This document shows, one piece after another, positions 24,349 to 33,171 of a DNA stretch of 64,000 bases (within the stretch, counting starts at the first letter, position 1; each line of letters starts with the position of its first letter). This stretch comes from CAWIJJ01 sp963836425 (lineage in GTDB: Bacteria; Acidobacteriota; Terriglobia; Bryobacterales; Bryobacteraceae), in contig CAWIJJ010000017.1 of assembly GCA_963836425.1 (NCBI GenBank), positions 1 through 64,000 on the forward strand, read 5' to 3'. The notes under the pieces were generated by a model. The model was given only the letters and a program-made list of their open reading frames with translations. It searched no databases and was not told where the DNA came from. A program made the position numbers and the translations under genes.

Positions 24349-26163
24349 CTATTGAACTGGAACCTTCAATGCCGGCGATGCGGCGCCATCGACAATAAGG
24401 CGCACATCCTGCAACCCCGAGGGGGCGCCTGCCGGCACCTGGAAATCGACCTGGAACACGCCTACCAGACCGGGCGCGAGGCCGGCAAACGGGACTGGGG
24501 CTTCGACGCCGCCGACGGTGACGCGCACCTGCTTCAAGGTGGCAGAAGGAGGGGAAACGGGGGCGCCCGCGCCGGTGGGGGGCGGATTCTGGACGCGGCC
24601 GAGACCTGCTGCGTACACGAAAGCGTACTCGCCGGGAACCAGCGGACGGGCGGGCGTCACCAGGGTGTAATCGGCGTTATGCACGGCGACGGCATTGCCC
24701 GCGCCGTCGCCATAAACGGCGGGCTGGATTTCGACCACGGCAACGGTCACGGCCGGTCCGGCCTCGCCGCGAGCCACCACTACCGCTGCACTGGTGCTGC
24801 CCGCCACCTCGAACGGAACCTGGAAATTCACCTGTTCCACACCGTTGACGCTGGCGATGCCGTGGATGGGAGCGGCCACGCCGTTCACGGTCACGGAGAC
24901 GCCTTCGAGCGTGGTGGCGATGGGGATGGAGGAGGCCAATGCGATTCCGGGGTCGTCTTTCACGCCGGCGGCGAAGACGGTGGCGAGGGAACCGGGCGAC
25001 ACGCCCGGGGCGAAGCCGGCTGCATTGACGACGGACGCTCCGGTATACCGCGGCGCCTGGCTGCCTTCGATGCGGTGAATGGTGCCATTGCCGGCGTTGG
25101 CTACGTACAACTCGCCGGCCTCATCCTCGCCGAACGTGGAGATGTTGAAACCGGACGCGAGCAGGAGGCGGCTGGCCCACTGCCCGCTCTGCCGTTCAAT
25201 CCCCCAGATGCGCCCGCTGCAATAGTCGCCGTAGAGATAGATGCCGCGGAGGCCGGGCGAGGCCCGTCCGCGGTACACGAATCCGCCAGTCACGGAGCAG
25301 CCGAGCGAGTGCGGATACTCGGCCACGGGGGCGGTGAACGCCTGGAGGTTGCAGCCGGCGGTGTAACAGTGGAGGCCCTCGGTCTGGTTCCAGCCGTAGT
25401 TCTCGCCGCCGCGACTCGAGGCGGGCTGGAAGTCCACCTCTTCATAGGCGTCCTGGCCGACGTCGGCGATCCAGAGGTCGCCGGTGGCCCGGTCGAAGGA
25501 GAAGCGCCACGGGTTGCGCAGGCCCAGCGCCCAGATTTCGCCACGAGCGCTGGACAGAACAATGAACGGATTATCGGGGGGGATATTGACGGTTCCGGGC
25601 TGCGATTCGACGTCGAGGCGCAGGAGTTTGCCGAGGAGCGAGAGGCGGTTCTGGGCGTTGCGCTGGGGGTCGCCGGCAGACCCGCCGTCGCCCATGCCGA
25701 TATAGAGGTAGCCGTCGGGGCCAAAGCGGACCTGCCCGCCGTTGTGGTTCGAATAGGGTTGAGCGATCTTCAGCAGCACGGTTTCGCTGGATGCATCCGC
25801 AAGGTCGGGGTTCGACCCGACGCGGTACATGGCGATGGTGGTATTGCCGCTGAGGTCGGTGTAATCGACGTAGAAGCGCTGTTTGGCGGCGAAATCGGGC
25901 GGGAAGGCGAGGCCGAGGAGGCCGCGCTCGCCGTCGGCGCGGGTTTTCGAAGTGATATCGAGAAACGGCTGCGGGTCCACTGCGCTGCCGCGCAGAATTT
26001 TGACGAGCCCGTTCTGCTGGACCAGGAAGAGGCGGCCCGAACCGTCGCGCGCGGACTCGATATCGGTGGGGTTGGAGATGCCGGAGGCCACCTGGGCGAG
26101 GCGGATTTCCTGGCCTGCCGCTCCCATAGCGAGGGTCATGCCGGCGAGCAGCAGCCACTTCAT
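24349..26163 (-). CDS. PQQ-dependent sugar dehydrogenase-like beta-propeller with Solibacter C-terminal domain
   Basis: The 604-residue protein has a signal peptide (MKWLLLAGMTLAMGAAGQ) and a six-bladed soluble glucose dehydrogenase propeller: GISNPTDIESARDGSGRLFL, GERGLLGLAFPPDF, HNGGQVRFGPDGYLYIGMGDGGSAGDP, WALGLRNPWRFSFD and IADVGQDAYEEVDF. A histidine and aspartates that hold PQQ and calcium in relatives are recognisable. From about residue 375 a second region begins (ASVVNAAGFAPGVSPGSLATVFAAGV) and runs through two beta-sandwich units to the end. This matches the TIGR03437 Solibacter-family C-terminal module. It is an exported sugar oxidase candidate, probably surface- or periplasm-located. 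Transcribed with the aldo/keto reductase. Confidence 0.85.
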   Translation of the reverse strand: MKWLLLAGMTLAMGAAGQEIRLAQVASGISNPTDIESARDGSGRLFLVQQNGLVKILRGSAVDPQPFLDITSKTRADGERGLLGLAFPPDFAAKQRFYVDYTDLSGNTTIAMYRVGSNPDLADASSETVLLKIAQPYSNHNGGQVRFGPDGYLYIGMGDGGSAGDPQRNAQNRLSLLGKLLRLDVESQPGTVNIPPDNPFIVLSSARGEIWALGLRNPWRFSFDRATGDLWIADVGQDAYEEVDFQPASSRGGENYGWNQTEGLHCYTAGCNLQAFTAPVAEYPHSLGCSVTGGFVYRGRASPGLRGIYLYGDYCSGRIWGIERQSGQWASRLLLASGFNISTFGEDEAGELYVANAGNGTIHRIEGSQAPRYTGASVVNAAGFAPGVSPGSLATVFAAGVKDDPGIALASSIPIATTLEGVSVTVNGVAAPIHGIASVNGVEQVNFQVPFEVAGSTSAAVVVARGEAGPAVTVAVVEIQPAVYGDGAGNAVAVHNADYTLVTPARPLVPGEYAFVYAAGLGRVQNPPPTGAGAPVSPPSATLKQVRVTVGGVEAPVPFAGLAPGLVGVFQVDFQVPAGAPSGLQDVRLIVDGAASPALKVPVQ

Positions 26164-26252
26164 CCCTTCACTCTAGCGTGGGAAGCGGCGCCGGACGTGA
26201 GGCAAGGAAGACGGCAATGCCTTGAAGTTCACAATCGGGGCGGGGGCGATGA

Positions 26253-27188
26253 TTACTTTTTGCGTTTGGAAGTGGATTTGGAGGCGGCCCGAGGAGTCGA
26301 GCCGCACTTGTAACCGAGGGAAGTCAGTTGGGAACAGGCCTGGGGCGCCAGATTGTGGGTGGGGAAGCGCTTGATCAGCTCCTGAAATTCGCGAGCCCCG
26401 TCGGTCCGGCGGCCGAGTTTGGTCAGGGCCGCACCCTTGCCGTACAAGGCGTCGGCGGTTTTGTTGTTATCCGGATATTTTTCGAGGACGAGGTCGTATT
26501 CGCGCACGGCGGCGTCGTAGTCGCCCTGCGAGGCATGGATCCAGGCGATGTAATACTGCGCGTTGGGCGCGAGTTCGGTGTTGCCGTACCACTTGAGGTA
26601 ATCGGTGAACTCCTGGACGGCGAGGTCGAGTTTGCCGGCAGTGCGATCGCGGGAAGCGTTGTTGTAGAGGTCCGTGGCGGGCATGGGGGGCGCTTCGGAG
26701 GCCGTGCCTCCCGTCGCCAACGGGTCGCCGGTGGAGGGCGGCGGAGCGGGCGGCGCCTGCAAGACCTTAACACCGTTGTTCAGGTCCACGAGTTGTGTCT
26801 GCATTTTGGAAATCAGGCCGGTGAGGTCCGCGACCGCCTGTTGCAGAGTACGCATTTCGCCGGAAACCTGGTCCATGCGGGAGCTGAGGCCGACCACCGG
26901 CGCGACGACTTTGGTTTCCTGCTCGCGGAGGTTCTGCGAGAATCCGCTTTGGATCACGGCCACGGACTTATTGGCGTCGTTGGCGGCGTTCAGGGACTGC
27001 TGAACGAGTACGCGGATTTCGGCAAGCTGGCGATCCTGCGATTGCTGGAGCTGTTTCAACTGGTCCTGCAACTGCGCGACGTCGCGCTGCAGTTCCTGAA
27101 TCTCTTTGCTGGCGCCGGATGATTGGGTGGGGACGAAAGCGATCAACGCCGCCGCCACCGCAACACACAGCATTACCCGTCGGAACAT
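26253..27188 (-). CDS. cpoB: Tol-Pal system coordinator CpoB (YbgF)
   Basis: This 311-residue periplasmic protein has a signal peptide (MFRRVMLCVAVAAALIAFV), a coiled coil (about residues 28-60, EIQELQRDVAQLQDQLKQLQQ) for trimerisation, a proline-rich linker and a C-terminal TPR region (YNNASRDRTAGKLDLAVQEFTDYLKWY, AQYYIAWIHASQGDYDAAVREYDLVL, ADALYGKGAALTKLGR). CpoB links Tol-Pal activity with peptidoglycan synthesis during cell division. It is the last gene of the Tol-Pal operon, 67 bases after pal with an intercistronic hairpin between. Its lysine-rich tail (SKSTSKRKK) is unusual. Confidence 0.85.
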   Translation of the reverse strand: MFRRVMLCVAVAAALIAFVPTQSSGASKEIQELQRDVAQLQDQLKQLQQSQDRQLAEIRVLVQQSLNAANDANKSVAVIQSGFSQNLREQETKVVAPVVGLSSRMDQVSGEMRTLQQAVADLTGLISKMQTQLVDLNNGVKVLQAPPAPPPSTGDPLATGGTASEAPPMPATDLYNNASRDRTAGKLDLAVQEFTDYLKWYGNTELAPNAQYYIAWIHASQGDYDAAVREYDLVLEKYPDNNKTADALYGKGAALTKLGRRTDGAREFQELIKRFPTHNLAPQACSQLTSLGYKCGSTPRAASKSTSKRKK

Positions 27189-27209
27189 ATACAGTTCTCC
27201 TTATGAGGG

Positions 27210-27234
27210 GGGGCCGGAGAGCGCGTCCGGCCCC
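27210..27234 (-). promoter_or_regulatory. Intercistronic hairpin between pal and cpoB
   Basis: Perfect 9-bp stem (GGGGCCGGA / TCCGGCCCC) with a 7-base loop. No T-run follows on the minus strand, so it is not a standard terminator; partial termination or protection of the upstream pal mRNA from 3' decay is more likely. Confidence 0.55.
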
Positions 27235-27255
27235 AACGGTTTATTGCTCGAACGT

Positions 27256-28050
27256 TTATTGACCGGCCGAGAAGTGCGCGCGCCGATTCTGCTGGTAGCA
27301 GGATTCGGTGGCTTCGGTACACTGCGGCCGTTCCTTCCCATAGCTGATGGTTCTGAGACGGTCCGCGGGGACTCCCAGTTGCACCAGCATTTCCTTGGCG
27401 GAACTGGCGCGACGGTCGCCGAGGCCGATGTTGTAATCCGCCGAACCGCGTTCATCGCAATGGCCCTCTACCACTATGGTAGCGTTCGGGAAATCGCCGA
27501 GGATAGACTTGATGGCGGCGGCATCGCGGGTAATTGTGTCGCGCGCCTCAGTCCGGATATCGCTCTTGTCGTAGTCGAAGTAGATATCCTGCACCTGATT
27601 TTTGATGCGTTCGTCGAGGGGGACCGCCGGCTTCGGCGCGGGCGGTGGAGGCGGTGGGGGCGGCGCCGTCACGCTGATGGTGGTGGAAGCGGTGGTGCTG
27701 CCTCCAGGACCGGTGGCGGTGAGGGTATAGGTGGTGGAGTCGCTCGGAAAGACCCGGCGGTTCCCGGTATTCTGCACTGTTCCGATGGTCTGATCGATCG
27801 CAATGCTGGTGGTTTCTCCGGTCACTTCCCAACGCAGGGTAGAGGACTGGCCGCGCTGAATGGTGGTGGGCTCAGCGGTGAACTGGGAGATTGTGGGCGC
27901 CACCGGTTTCGGCGGTGCCGGGGCCGGCGCTGGTGCGGGCGGCGGTGGCGGCGGCGGCGGCGGAGCCTTCTTCTTGCAGCCCGCCACGAAAAGCGACAGC
28001 ATCAACACCATTAATGTGACCGTGATCTTTTGTTTACTCAACATGAACAT
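27256..28050 (-). CDS. pal: Peptidoglycan-associated lipoprotein Pal with an extra Ig-like domain
   Basis: The 264-residue lipoprotein has a lipobox (LFVAGC) after a short hydrophobic leader, a proline run, then an Ig/PKD-like beta-sandwich (FTAEPTTIQRGQSSTLRWEV to GSTTASTTISV), a second proline run and the OmpA-type peptidoglycan-binding domain (DIYFDYDKSDIR, VEGHCDERGSADYNIGLGDRRA). E. coli Pal is about 173 residues and lacks the Ig-like part. Pal anchors the outer membrane to the cell wall and binds TolB. It sits between tolB and cpoB. The C-terminal CTEATESCYQQNRRAHF is the standard end. Confidence 0.9.
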   Translation of the reverse strand: MFMLSKQKITVTLMVLMLSLFVAGCKKKAPPPPPPPPPAPAPAPAPPKPVAPTISQFTAEPTTIQRGQSSTLRWEVTGETTSIAIDQTIGTVQNTGNRRVFPSDSTTYTLTATGPGGSTTASTTISVTAPPPPPPPPAPKPAVPLDERIKNQVQDIYFDYDKSDIRTEARDTITRDAAAIKSILGDFPNATIVVEGHCDERGSADYNIGLGDRRASSAKEMLVQLGVPADRLRTISYGKERPQCTEATESCYQQNRRAHFSAGQ

Positions 28051-28069
28051 CGCCTCCTGATCAGAGTAA

Positions 28070-29467
28070 TCATCTTCCCCAAGCGGGCCGCTCGTTGCGT
28101 CCCAAACTGGTCAGCGGTTGCACCTGGGTTCCATTTGCCAGCATTGTGTAGATCTGCGATCGACCACCCCTAGTCGATGCGAACACAATGTGCCGCCCAT
28201 CGGGCGCCCAACTCGGGTTTTCGTTTCTTCCTTCGCCATGGGTGAGCTGCGTATAGGTTCGCGAGGCCACATCCATGACGAAGACATTCCAAGCACCGGC
28301 GGAAAATCCACGCGTCCACGAAAAGGCTATGTATTGACCGCTCGGATGCCACGAAGGGTTGCCTGCTTCGCCCGTTCCGTCGGTCAGGCGATTCATGTCC
28401 CCTCCGTCCATATTCATCTTATAAATCTGCTGCGCTCCGGACCGGCCGGACGTAAACACCATCTCGCTGCCGGTTTTGGGATTTACCTTCGGTTCCGTGT
28501 CTATGGATGCCATGGACGTCAGGTTTCGAAAGCCGGACCCATCCAAACCTGCGATGAAGATCCGGCAGCAGCGGTCGTTTGGCGCCGATGACGAGTAGAC
28601 GATCTGCTTGCCATCCGGGGTAAACGAGGGCGACGAATTCACCGATGCCCGTTGATTATAAAATCGTAAATCCCGGACCGGATCCACCGAAAACACAAAT
28701 ATACCAGGATTGCCACGATAGTAGCTAGTAAATGCGATTTTAGTACCATCCGGTGCTACGGCCGGCTGAATGGAATCCGAGTTAAATCGAGTGATTTGAT
28801 GCTGATTGCCGCCATCGGGGTCCATAACCCAGATCTCTTTGTGGCCTGTTCGATCGGAGACAAAATAAATGTGCGTTCCAAACAAAGTTTCGCCACCGAA
28901 CAGAGCGAGAATATCGGCGGCGAATTCATGTGCGACCTTGCGGGCGCCGGCTTCGTCGACGGTGGCGAGGTAGCGTTTTCCGAGAACCTGGGCGTTCGCG
29001 GGGGAATCCCGGCGCAGATCGAAGAGCCAGCCCTGGAGAACCAGCACGCCGTTCGTGACGGCGGTGTAGCCGAAAGCCAGGTAGTTGGCCGAGGCAGGGG
29101 GGCCGGACCAATCGGTCATCCATTTCCCGCCGCCGGTGGGAGGCGCGGTGATCTGGCCTTTGCGGCCGCGGGGTGTTTCGACGACGGGGGGCGGCTGCAC
29201 AAAATCGGAGGGCTGCTGCGGGACCGAGAGCGGGTACATGCTTTTGGAGACCATGCGGAACAGGCCCGCGCCTTCGACATCGGACCAGAGCGTCTGGTTG
29301 AAGGCCGGCATGAACGACTGGGCCTCGCCGGCGCCGCGAAAATCAGGGATGGCCATGGTGGGGCGCTCTCCCTTGGTGATGGTCCCGATATCCAGGGTCG
29401 GCTGCTGGGCCGTGAGTAGAAAGAGTGCTCCGGCCGGCAGGGCCGAGAGCCAGAGAAGCCTGCTCAT
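28070..29467 (-). CDS. tolB: Tol-Pal system protein TolB
   Basis: The 465-residue periplasmic protein has a signal peptide (ending LLTAQQ), an N-terminal domain (TMAIPDFRGAGEAQSFMPAFNQTLWSDVEGAGLF) and a C-terminal six-bladed propeller of WD-like TolB repeats: YFVSDRTGHKEIWVMDPDG, KIAFTSYYRGNPGIFVF, QIVYSSSAPNDRCCRIFI, MVFTSGRSGAQQIYKMNMDG and IVFASTRGGRSQIYTM. TolB binds Pal and TolA and loads lipoproteins during envelope constriction. It is 19 bases upstream of pal and 3 bases after the tolA/tonB-like gene. Confidence 0.92.
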   Translation of the reverse strand: MSRLLWLSALPAGALFLLTAQQPTLDIGTITKGERPTMAIPDFRGAGEAQSFMPAFNQTLWSDVEGAGLFRMVSKSMYPLSVPQQPSDFVQPPPVVETPRGRKGQITAPPTGGGKWMTDWSGPPASANYLAFGYTAVTNGVLVLQGWLFDLRRDSPANAQVLGKRYLATVDEAGARKVAHEFAADILALFGGETLFGTHIYFVSDRTGHKEIWVMDPDGGNQHQITRFNSDSIQPAVAPDGTKIAFTSYYRGNPGIFVFSVDPVRDLRFYNQRASVNSSPSFTPDGKQIVYSSSAPNDRCCRIFIAGLDGSGFRNLTSMASIDTEPKVNPKTGSEMVFTSGRSGAQQIYKMNMDGGDMNRLTDGTGEAGNPSWHPSGQYIAFSWTRGFSAGAWNVFVMDVASRTYTQLTHGEGRNENPSWAPDGRHIVFASTRGGRSQIYTMLANGTQVQPLTSLGRNERPAWGR

Positions 29468-29470
29468 AAA

Positions 29471-30271
29471 TTACCGCCTTAATTGGAACTTTAATTCCAT
29501 TTCCGCCTGGTCCCGGCTGAAGCCTCCGGGGAAGGGCGGAAAGGGTGCTGCATCGAGGATGGCGCGCTGCGCGGAGAAATCGAGCGCCCGGTTGCCGCTC
29601 GATTCCACAATTCGGACCGAGCCGGGGGCGAGCGATCCGTCGCGGCGCAGGGTGAAGGACACCGCGACCGGCGGCGCGGTTTGAACGTTGGGAGGGATGT
29701 CGGTGGTGCGCCAGTTATTGGCCACGCGATCGCGCAGGATGGTGGCGTAGGAGCCGAACTGCGTGCCGAAGGGGGAGTTATTGCCGACGCCGACACCGCC
29801 TCCGCCGGTGAGGTTGTACATGGGCGAACTCAAGGCCTGGCCGCGGGAACTGTAGAGCTGGTTGGGCTGGTCCTGCTGCTGCTCGCGGAACTTGTTGGGG
29901 GGTGCGGAGGGCTGGCGGGCGAGCTGCTTGGGCGAGTTGCGGCTTTTGATGGGGATGGCGTCCGGCTCAGGCGCGCGTTGTTTGGGAACGGCCTTCTGCT
30001 TGGGGGGAGGAGTGGGCACGCGCGATTGGGTGTCGTTGGCCAGCGGATTGGTGGGGCCGGACGGGCTGGGCAGGGGAATGGATTTTACGGTGTTGACGGT
30101 GACCGAACCCAATCCGCCGCCGTTCGGATCTCCCAACTGGATGCGGGCCGGAGGCTTGATGAGGGTGAGGCCGGCGAACAGGGCGACCACTCCGGCATGG
30201 AGGACCAGGGAGCCGACCAGGGGACCGCGCAGCCGCTCGGATTGTTCGAGGATGTCGGCGTGCGGCGTCAT
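29471..30271 (-). CDS. TolA/TonB-family energy-transducing protein
   Basis: A 266-residue protein with a single N-terminal membrane helix (PLVGSLVLHAGVVALFAGLTLI), a long proline- and glutamine-rich periplasmic spacer and a C-terminal TonB/TolA domain (ATILRDRVANNWR, VAVSFTLRRDGSLAPGSVRIVESSGNRALDFSAQRAI). It lies where tolA lies in proteobacteria, between tolR and tolB, and is likely to do the TolA job of coupling TolQR to TolB-Pal. Its C-terminal domain is closer in pattern to TonB-type, so service to the TonB-dependent receptor is also possible. The start is 1 base after the tolR stop. Confidence 0.85.
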   Translation of the reverse strand: MTPHADILEQSERLRGPLVGSLVLHAGVVALFAGLTLIKPPARIQLGDPNGGGLGSVTVNTVKSIPLPSPSGPTNPLANDTQSRVPTPPPKQKAVPKQRAPEPDAIPIKSRNSPKQLARQPSAPPNKFREQQQDQPNQLYSSRGQALSSPMYNLTGGGGVGVGNNSPFGTQFGSYATILRDRVANNWRTTDIPPNVQTAPPVAVSFTLRRDGSLAPGSVRIVESSGNRALDFSAQRAILDAAPFPPFPGGFSRDQAEMELKFQLRR

Positions 30272-30272
30272 G

Positions 30273-30719
30273 TTACCTGCGGCTTTTGGCGGCGGAATCT
30301 TCCGGCTGCGTCACCATGTTCACCTGAAATCCCGCTTCGCCCAGGGCGGCGGTGACCTGCGCGATGGGTTCCCAGATCGTTTCCTTGTCGGCGCGCACGT
30401 AGACGCCCTTGGCCTTGCCGAAGCGCTGCTGGATACTGGCCCTCAGCTCGTCATAGCGGACCATTTTCTCGTTGAGGTAGATGGTGCCGTCCTTCTGGAT
30501 GGTGACGACGGGAAATTCCTGCGCGCTGTCCTTGACGGCGCGGACCTTGGGCACATCCACTTCGATGCCGAATTCCATGACGTGCGCGGTGAGCATGAAG
30601 ATGATGAGCAGGACGAGGACGACGTCCACGAACGGGGTGACGTTGATTTCGGAAAGATTGGAAGTATGCCCGCGCCTGCGCGACCCGTAACTGCCGCCGC
30701 CGTTGACGAACAGTGCCAT
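30273..30719 (-). CDS. tolR: Biopolymer transport protein TolR/ExbD
   Basis: The 148-residue protein has one membrane helix with the essential aspartate (INVTPFVDVVLVLLIIFMLTA) and a periplasmic domain ending with the QRFGKAKGVYVRADKETIW segment typical of TolR/ExbD. Together with TolQ it forms the proton channel that energises TolA. It overlaps tolQ by one base. A Gly/Ser-rich N-terminus (NGGGSYGSRRRG) precedes the helix. Confidence 0.92.
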   Translation of the reverse strand: MALFVNGGGSYGSRRRGHTSNLSEINVTPFVDVVLVLLIIFMLTAHVMEFGIEVDVPKVRAVKDSAQEFPVVTIQKDGTIYLNEKMVRYDELRASIQQRFGKAKGVYVRADKETIWEPIAQVTAALGEAGFQVNMVTQPEDSAAKSRR

Positions 30720-31435
30720 TACTGCTCTCCGAAATTGCGCTCGGCGAGGTTGAGAAACTCGAGGGCGAAGTCGTCCATGCGGGCGCCGAGCTCGCGGATG
30801 ATGTGGCCGAAGTAGTTGTAGGCGATGGCCGCTGGGATAGCGGCGAAGAGGCCGACGGCGGTGGCGATGAGCGCTTCGGAAATGCCGGGAGCGACGGTGC
30901 GGAGGCTGGTGCTGCCCTGCTGTCCGAGGTCCATGAAGGCGCGGATGATGCCGAGCACGGTGCCGAGCAGCCCGATAAACGGAGTGACCGAGGCGGTGGT
31001 GGCCAGCCAGTTCATGTTGCGTTCGAGCTTGGCCAGCTCCTCGCTGATACCGAGCTGAAGGGTGCGCTCGAGCGCGGTCCGGTTGGTGAGGCCGCCGCGC
31101 CCTTTTACCTGGCGCTCCACCTCTTCATATCCGAAATCGAAAACGGCCACCAGGGGCGAGGGACGAAACTGCTCGCTCGCGACCATGACGGCTTCCATGC
31201 CGGCCGATTTGCGAAAGGCGCGGAGGAAGCGCGAGTTCGCCTGGCGCGCGCCGCGAAAGGATTGCCATTTCGCGAAAATCACCGTCCAGGAAAAAACGGA
31301 AAAACACACGAGCACTGCCAGCACAACGATGCCCGCCGGGCCGTTATGTTGGACCATCCCCCAGAAATCAAGTTGGAGAAGGAAGGCAAAGGGAGCGTCG
31401 AAACTCAATTCGTCTCCTAAGTTCAAATCTAACAT
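30719..31435 (-). CDS. tolQ: Proton channel protein TolQ/ExbB
   Basis: I start at the ATG at 31,435 (MLDLNLGDELSFDAPF, 238 residues). The longer frame reaching 31,549 would overlap the divergent recN start and adds sequence unlike the family. Three membrane segments are visible: IVVLAVLVCFSVFSWTVIF, TASVTPFIGLLGTVLGIIRAF and the third around ISEALIATAVGLFAAIPAAIAY. The GLLGTVLGII motif and the following TVAPGISEAL are typical. It is the first gene of the Tol-Pal operon. Only 57 bases separate it from recN, so the two promoters must overlap. Confidence 0.9.
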   Translation of the reverse strand: MLDLNLGDELSFDAPFAFLLQLDFWGMVQHNGPAGIVVLAVLVCFSVFSWTVIFAKWQSFRGARQANSRFLRAFRKSAGMEAVMVASEQFRPSPLVAVFDFGYEEVERQVKGRGGLTNRTALERTLQLGISEELAKLERNMNWLATTASVTPFIGLLGTVLGIIRAFMDLGQQGSTSLRTVAPGISEALIATAVGLFAAIPAAIAYNYFGHIIRELGARMDDFALEFLNLAERNFGEQ

Positions 31436-31492
31436 ACAGACGCTGGCGGCCCATGAAAAAGACGGAGAGACGCCCGCTATAATCGGCTTCAA

Positions 31493-33163
31493 ATGCTGCT
31501 CGATCTGGCTGTCGAGAATTATGCCGTGGTGGAACGTCTCCGCGTGCACTTTTATTCCGGTTTAAATCTGCTTACGGGTGAGACGGGAAGCGGGAAGTCG
31601 ATCATCGTGGATGCGCTCGGGCTGCTGCTGGGCGGGCGGGCGTCGGCGGAGATGATTCGCACGGGGGCGGCGCGGGCGCGCGTGGCGGGCATCTTCGACG
31701 TGCGCGAGCACGGGGCGGTGCGAAGTCTGCTGGAGCCGGTGGGCATCGAAATCGAAGACGGCGAACTGCTGGTGGAGCGGGAGATTCTGGCGGGCGGAAA
31801 GTCGCGGGCGTACGTGGGGAGCCGGCCGGTGGCGGTGTCGCTGTTGCGGGAACTGGCGCCGCACCTGGCGGATATTCACGGACAACACGATCAGCAGCTT
31901 TTGTTTTCATCCGAGGCGCAGCGGGAGATGCTGGACGCATTTGCCGGGCACGGCGATCTGCTCGAGGCGGTGGCGGCCATCTACCGGAAGTGGCGCGATA
32001 CGGCAGCCGAATTCGAGCGGCTGGAAGGGACGGAGCGGGAGAAGCTGCGGCTGCTGGATCTGTGGACGTTTCAGCGCAAGGAGATCGAGAGCGCGGCCCT
32101 TCAGCCGGAGGAGGATGCGGCGCTCGAGAAGGAACGCAAGGTGCTGCAGAACGTGCAGCGCCTGGAAGAGGCGGCGAGCGCGGCCTACGCGGCGGTTTAC
32201 GACGCGCAGGAATCGGCGCTGTCGCTGACGCGGGGAGCGGCGAAACGGCTGGAGGAAATCTGCCGGATCGATCCGTCGCTCGACGGGCTGCGCGAGCATC
32301 TCAAGACGGCGGACCTGAGCTTGCAGGAGGCCGCGTACGGACTGCGCGATTATCTTTCGACACTGGAAGCAAACCCGGGGCGGCAGGAAGAGGTGGAGAG
32401 CCGGCTGGCGGCGATCGAGCGGCTGAAGCGGAAGTACGGGCAGTCGATCGCGGGCATTCTGGAATTTCTGACGGAGGTGCGGGGGCAGATAGAGGGCGTC
32501 GAACATGCGGGCGAACGGATGGAGCAGCTTCGCAAGGATCACGCGCGGCTGACCGGGGAATTCGAGAAGGCGGCGGCGGAACTCGGGGAGCGGCGGCGGG
32601 CGGCGGCGCGAAAACTCGAGGAGCGGGTGGAGGCGGAACTGGCGCAACTGGCGATGGAGCGGACGGTGTTCCGCGTGGATATCGCGCCGGCAGCATGGTC
32701 GGAGGCGGGCGCGGACAGGGTGCAATTCCTGGTTTCGCCGAACGTGGGGGAGGAGCCGCGGGCACTCGAAAAAGTGGCGTCTGGCGGCGAGATTTCGCGC
32801 ATCGCGCTGGCGGTGAAGACCTGCCTGGCGGGTCCGAAATCGGCGCTGGTGCGCACGCTGGTATTCGACGAAGTGGACGCGGGGGTGGGGGGCGGAGCGG
32901 CGGAAGGGGTGGGGCGGCGGCTGAAGAGGTTGTCGGGGACCAACCAGGTGCTGTGCGTGACGCACCTGCCGCAGATCGCGTCGTTTGCGGATCATCATTA
33001 CCGGGTGGAGAAGCGGGAGTCGAACGGGCGCACGGTGGCGGTGATCGAGGAACTGGATGCGGCGGCGCGGACGCGCGAGGTCGGGCGTATGCTGTCCGGG
33101 CAGAAGCTGACGCCGGAGGCGTTAAGGAATGCGGAACAGTTGATCCGGTTGTCGGCGGGGTAG
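31493..33163 (+). CDS. recN: DNA repair protein RecN
   Basis: This 556-residue SMC-like ATPase has the opening MLLDLAVENYAVVERL, Walker A in LLTGETGSGKSIIVDAL (about residues 29-36), a central coiled coil (about 150-350), the signature KVASGGEISRIALAVK and Walker B with D-loop TLVFDEVDAGVGG. The C-terminal CVTHLPQIASFADHHYRVEK is characteristic. RecN acts early in double-strand-break repair. It is intact and alone, divergent from tolQ. Confidence 0.95.
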   Translation: MLLDLAVENYAVVERLRVHFYSGLNLLTGETGSGKSIIVDALGLLLGGRASAEMIRTGAARARVAGIFDVREHGAVRSLLEPVGIEIEDGELLVEREILAGGKSRAYVGSRPVAVSLLRELAPHLADIHGQHDQQLLFSSEAQREMLDAFAGHGDLLEAVAAIYRKWRDTAAEFERLEGTEREKLRLLDLWTFQRKEIESAALQPEEDAALEKERKVLQNVQRLEEAASAAYAAVYDAQESALSLTRGAAKRLEEICRIDPSLDGLREHLKTADLSLQEAAYGLRDYLSTLEANPGRQEEVESRLAAIERLKRKYGQSIAGILEFLTEVRGQIEGVEHAGERMEQLRKDHARLTGEFEKAAAELGERRRAAARKLEERVEAELAQLAMERTVFRVDIAPAAWSEAGADRVQFLVSPNVGEEPRALEKVASGGEISRIALAVKTCLAGPKSALVRTLVFDEVDAGVGGGAAEGVGRRLKRLSGTNQVLCVTHLPQIASFADHHYRVEKRESNGRTVAVIEELDAAARTREVGRMLSGQKLTPEALRNAEQLIRLSAG

Positions 33164-33171
33164 ACGTCGAA

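Noticed and set aside
23389..26313. 974-codon plus-strand frame across the reductase and sugar dehydrogenase
   Set aside because: Gly/Ala/His-rich antisense product spanning two genes with strong motifs on the other strand.
27620..28000. Poly-proline coding tracts in pal as a repeat array or CRISPR
   Set aside because: They are codon repeats inside a lipoprotein linker; no spaced identical repeats exist, and none were seen elsewhere in the window.
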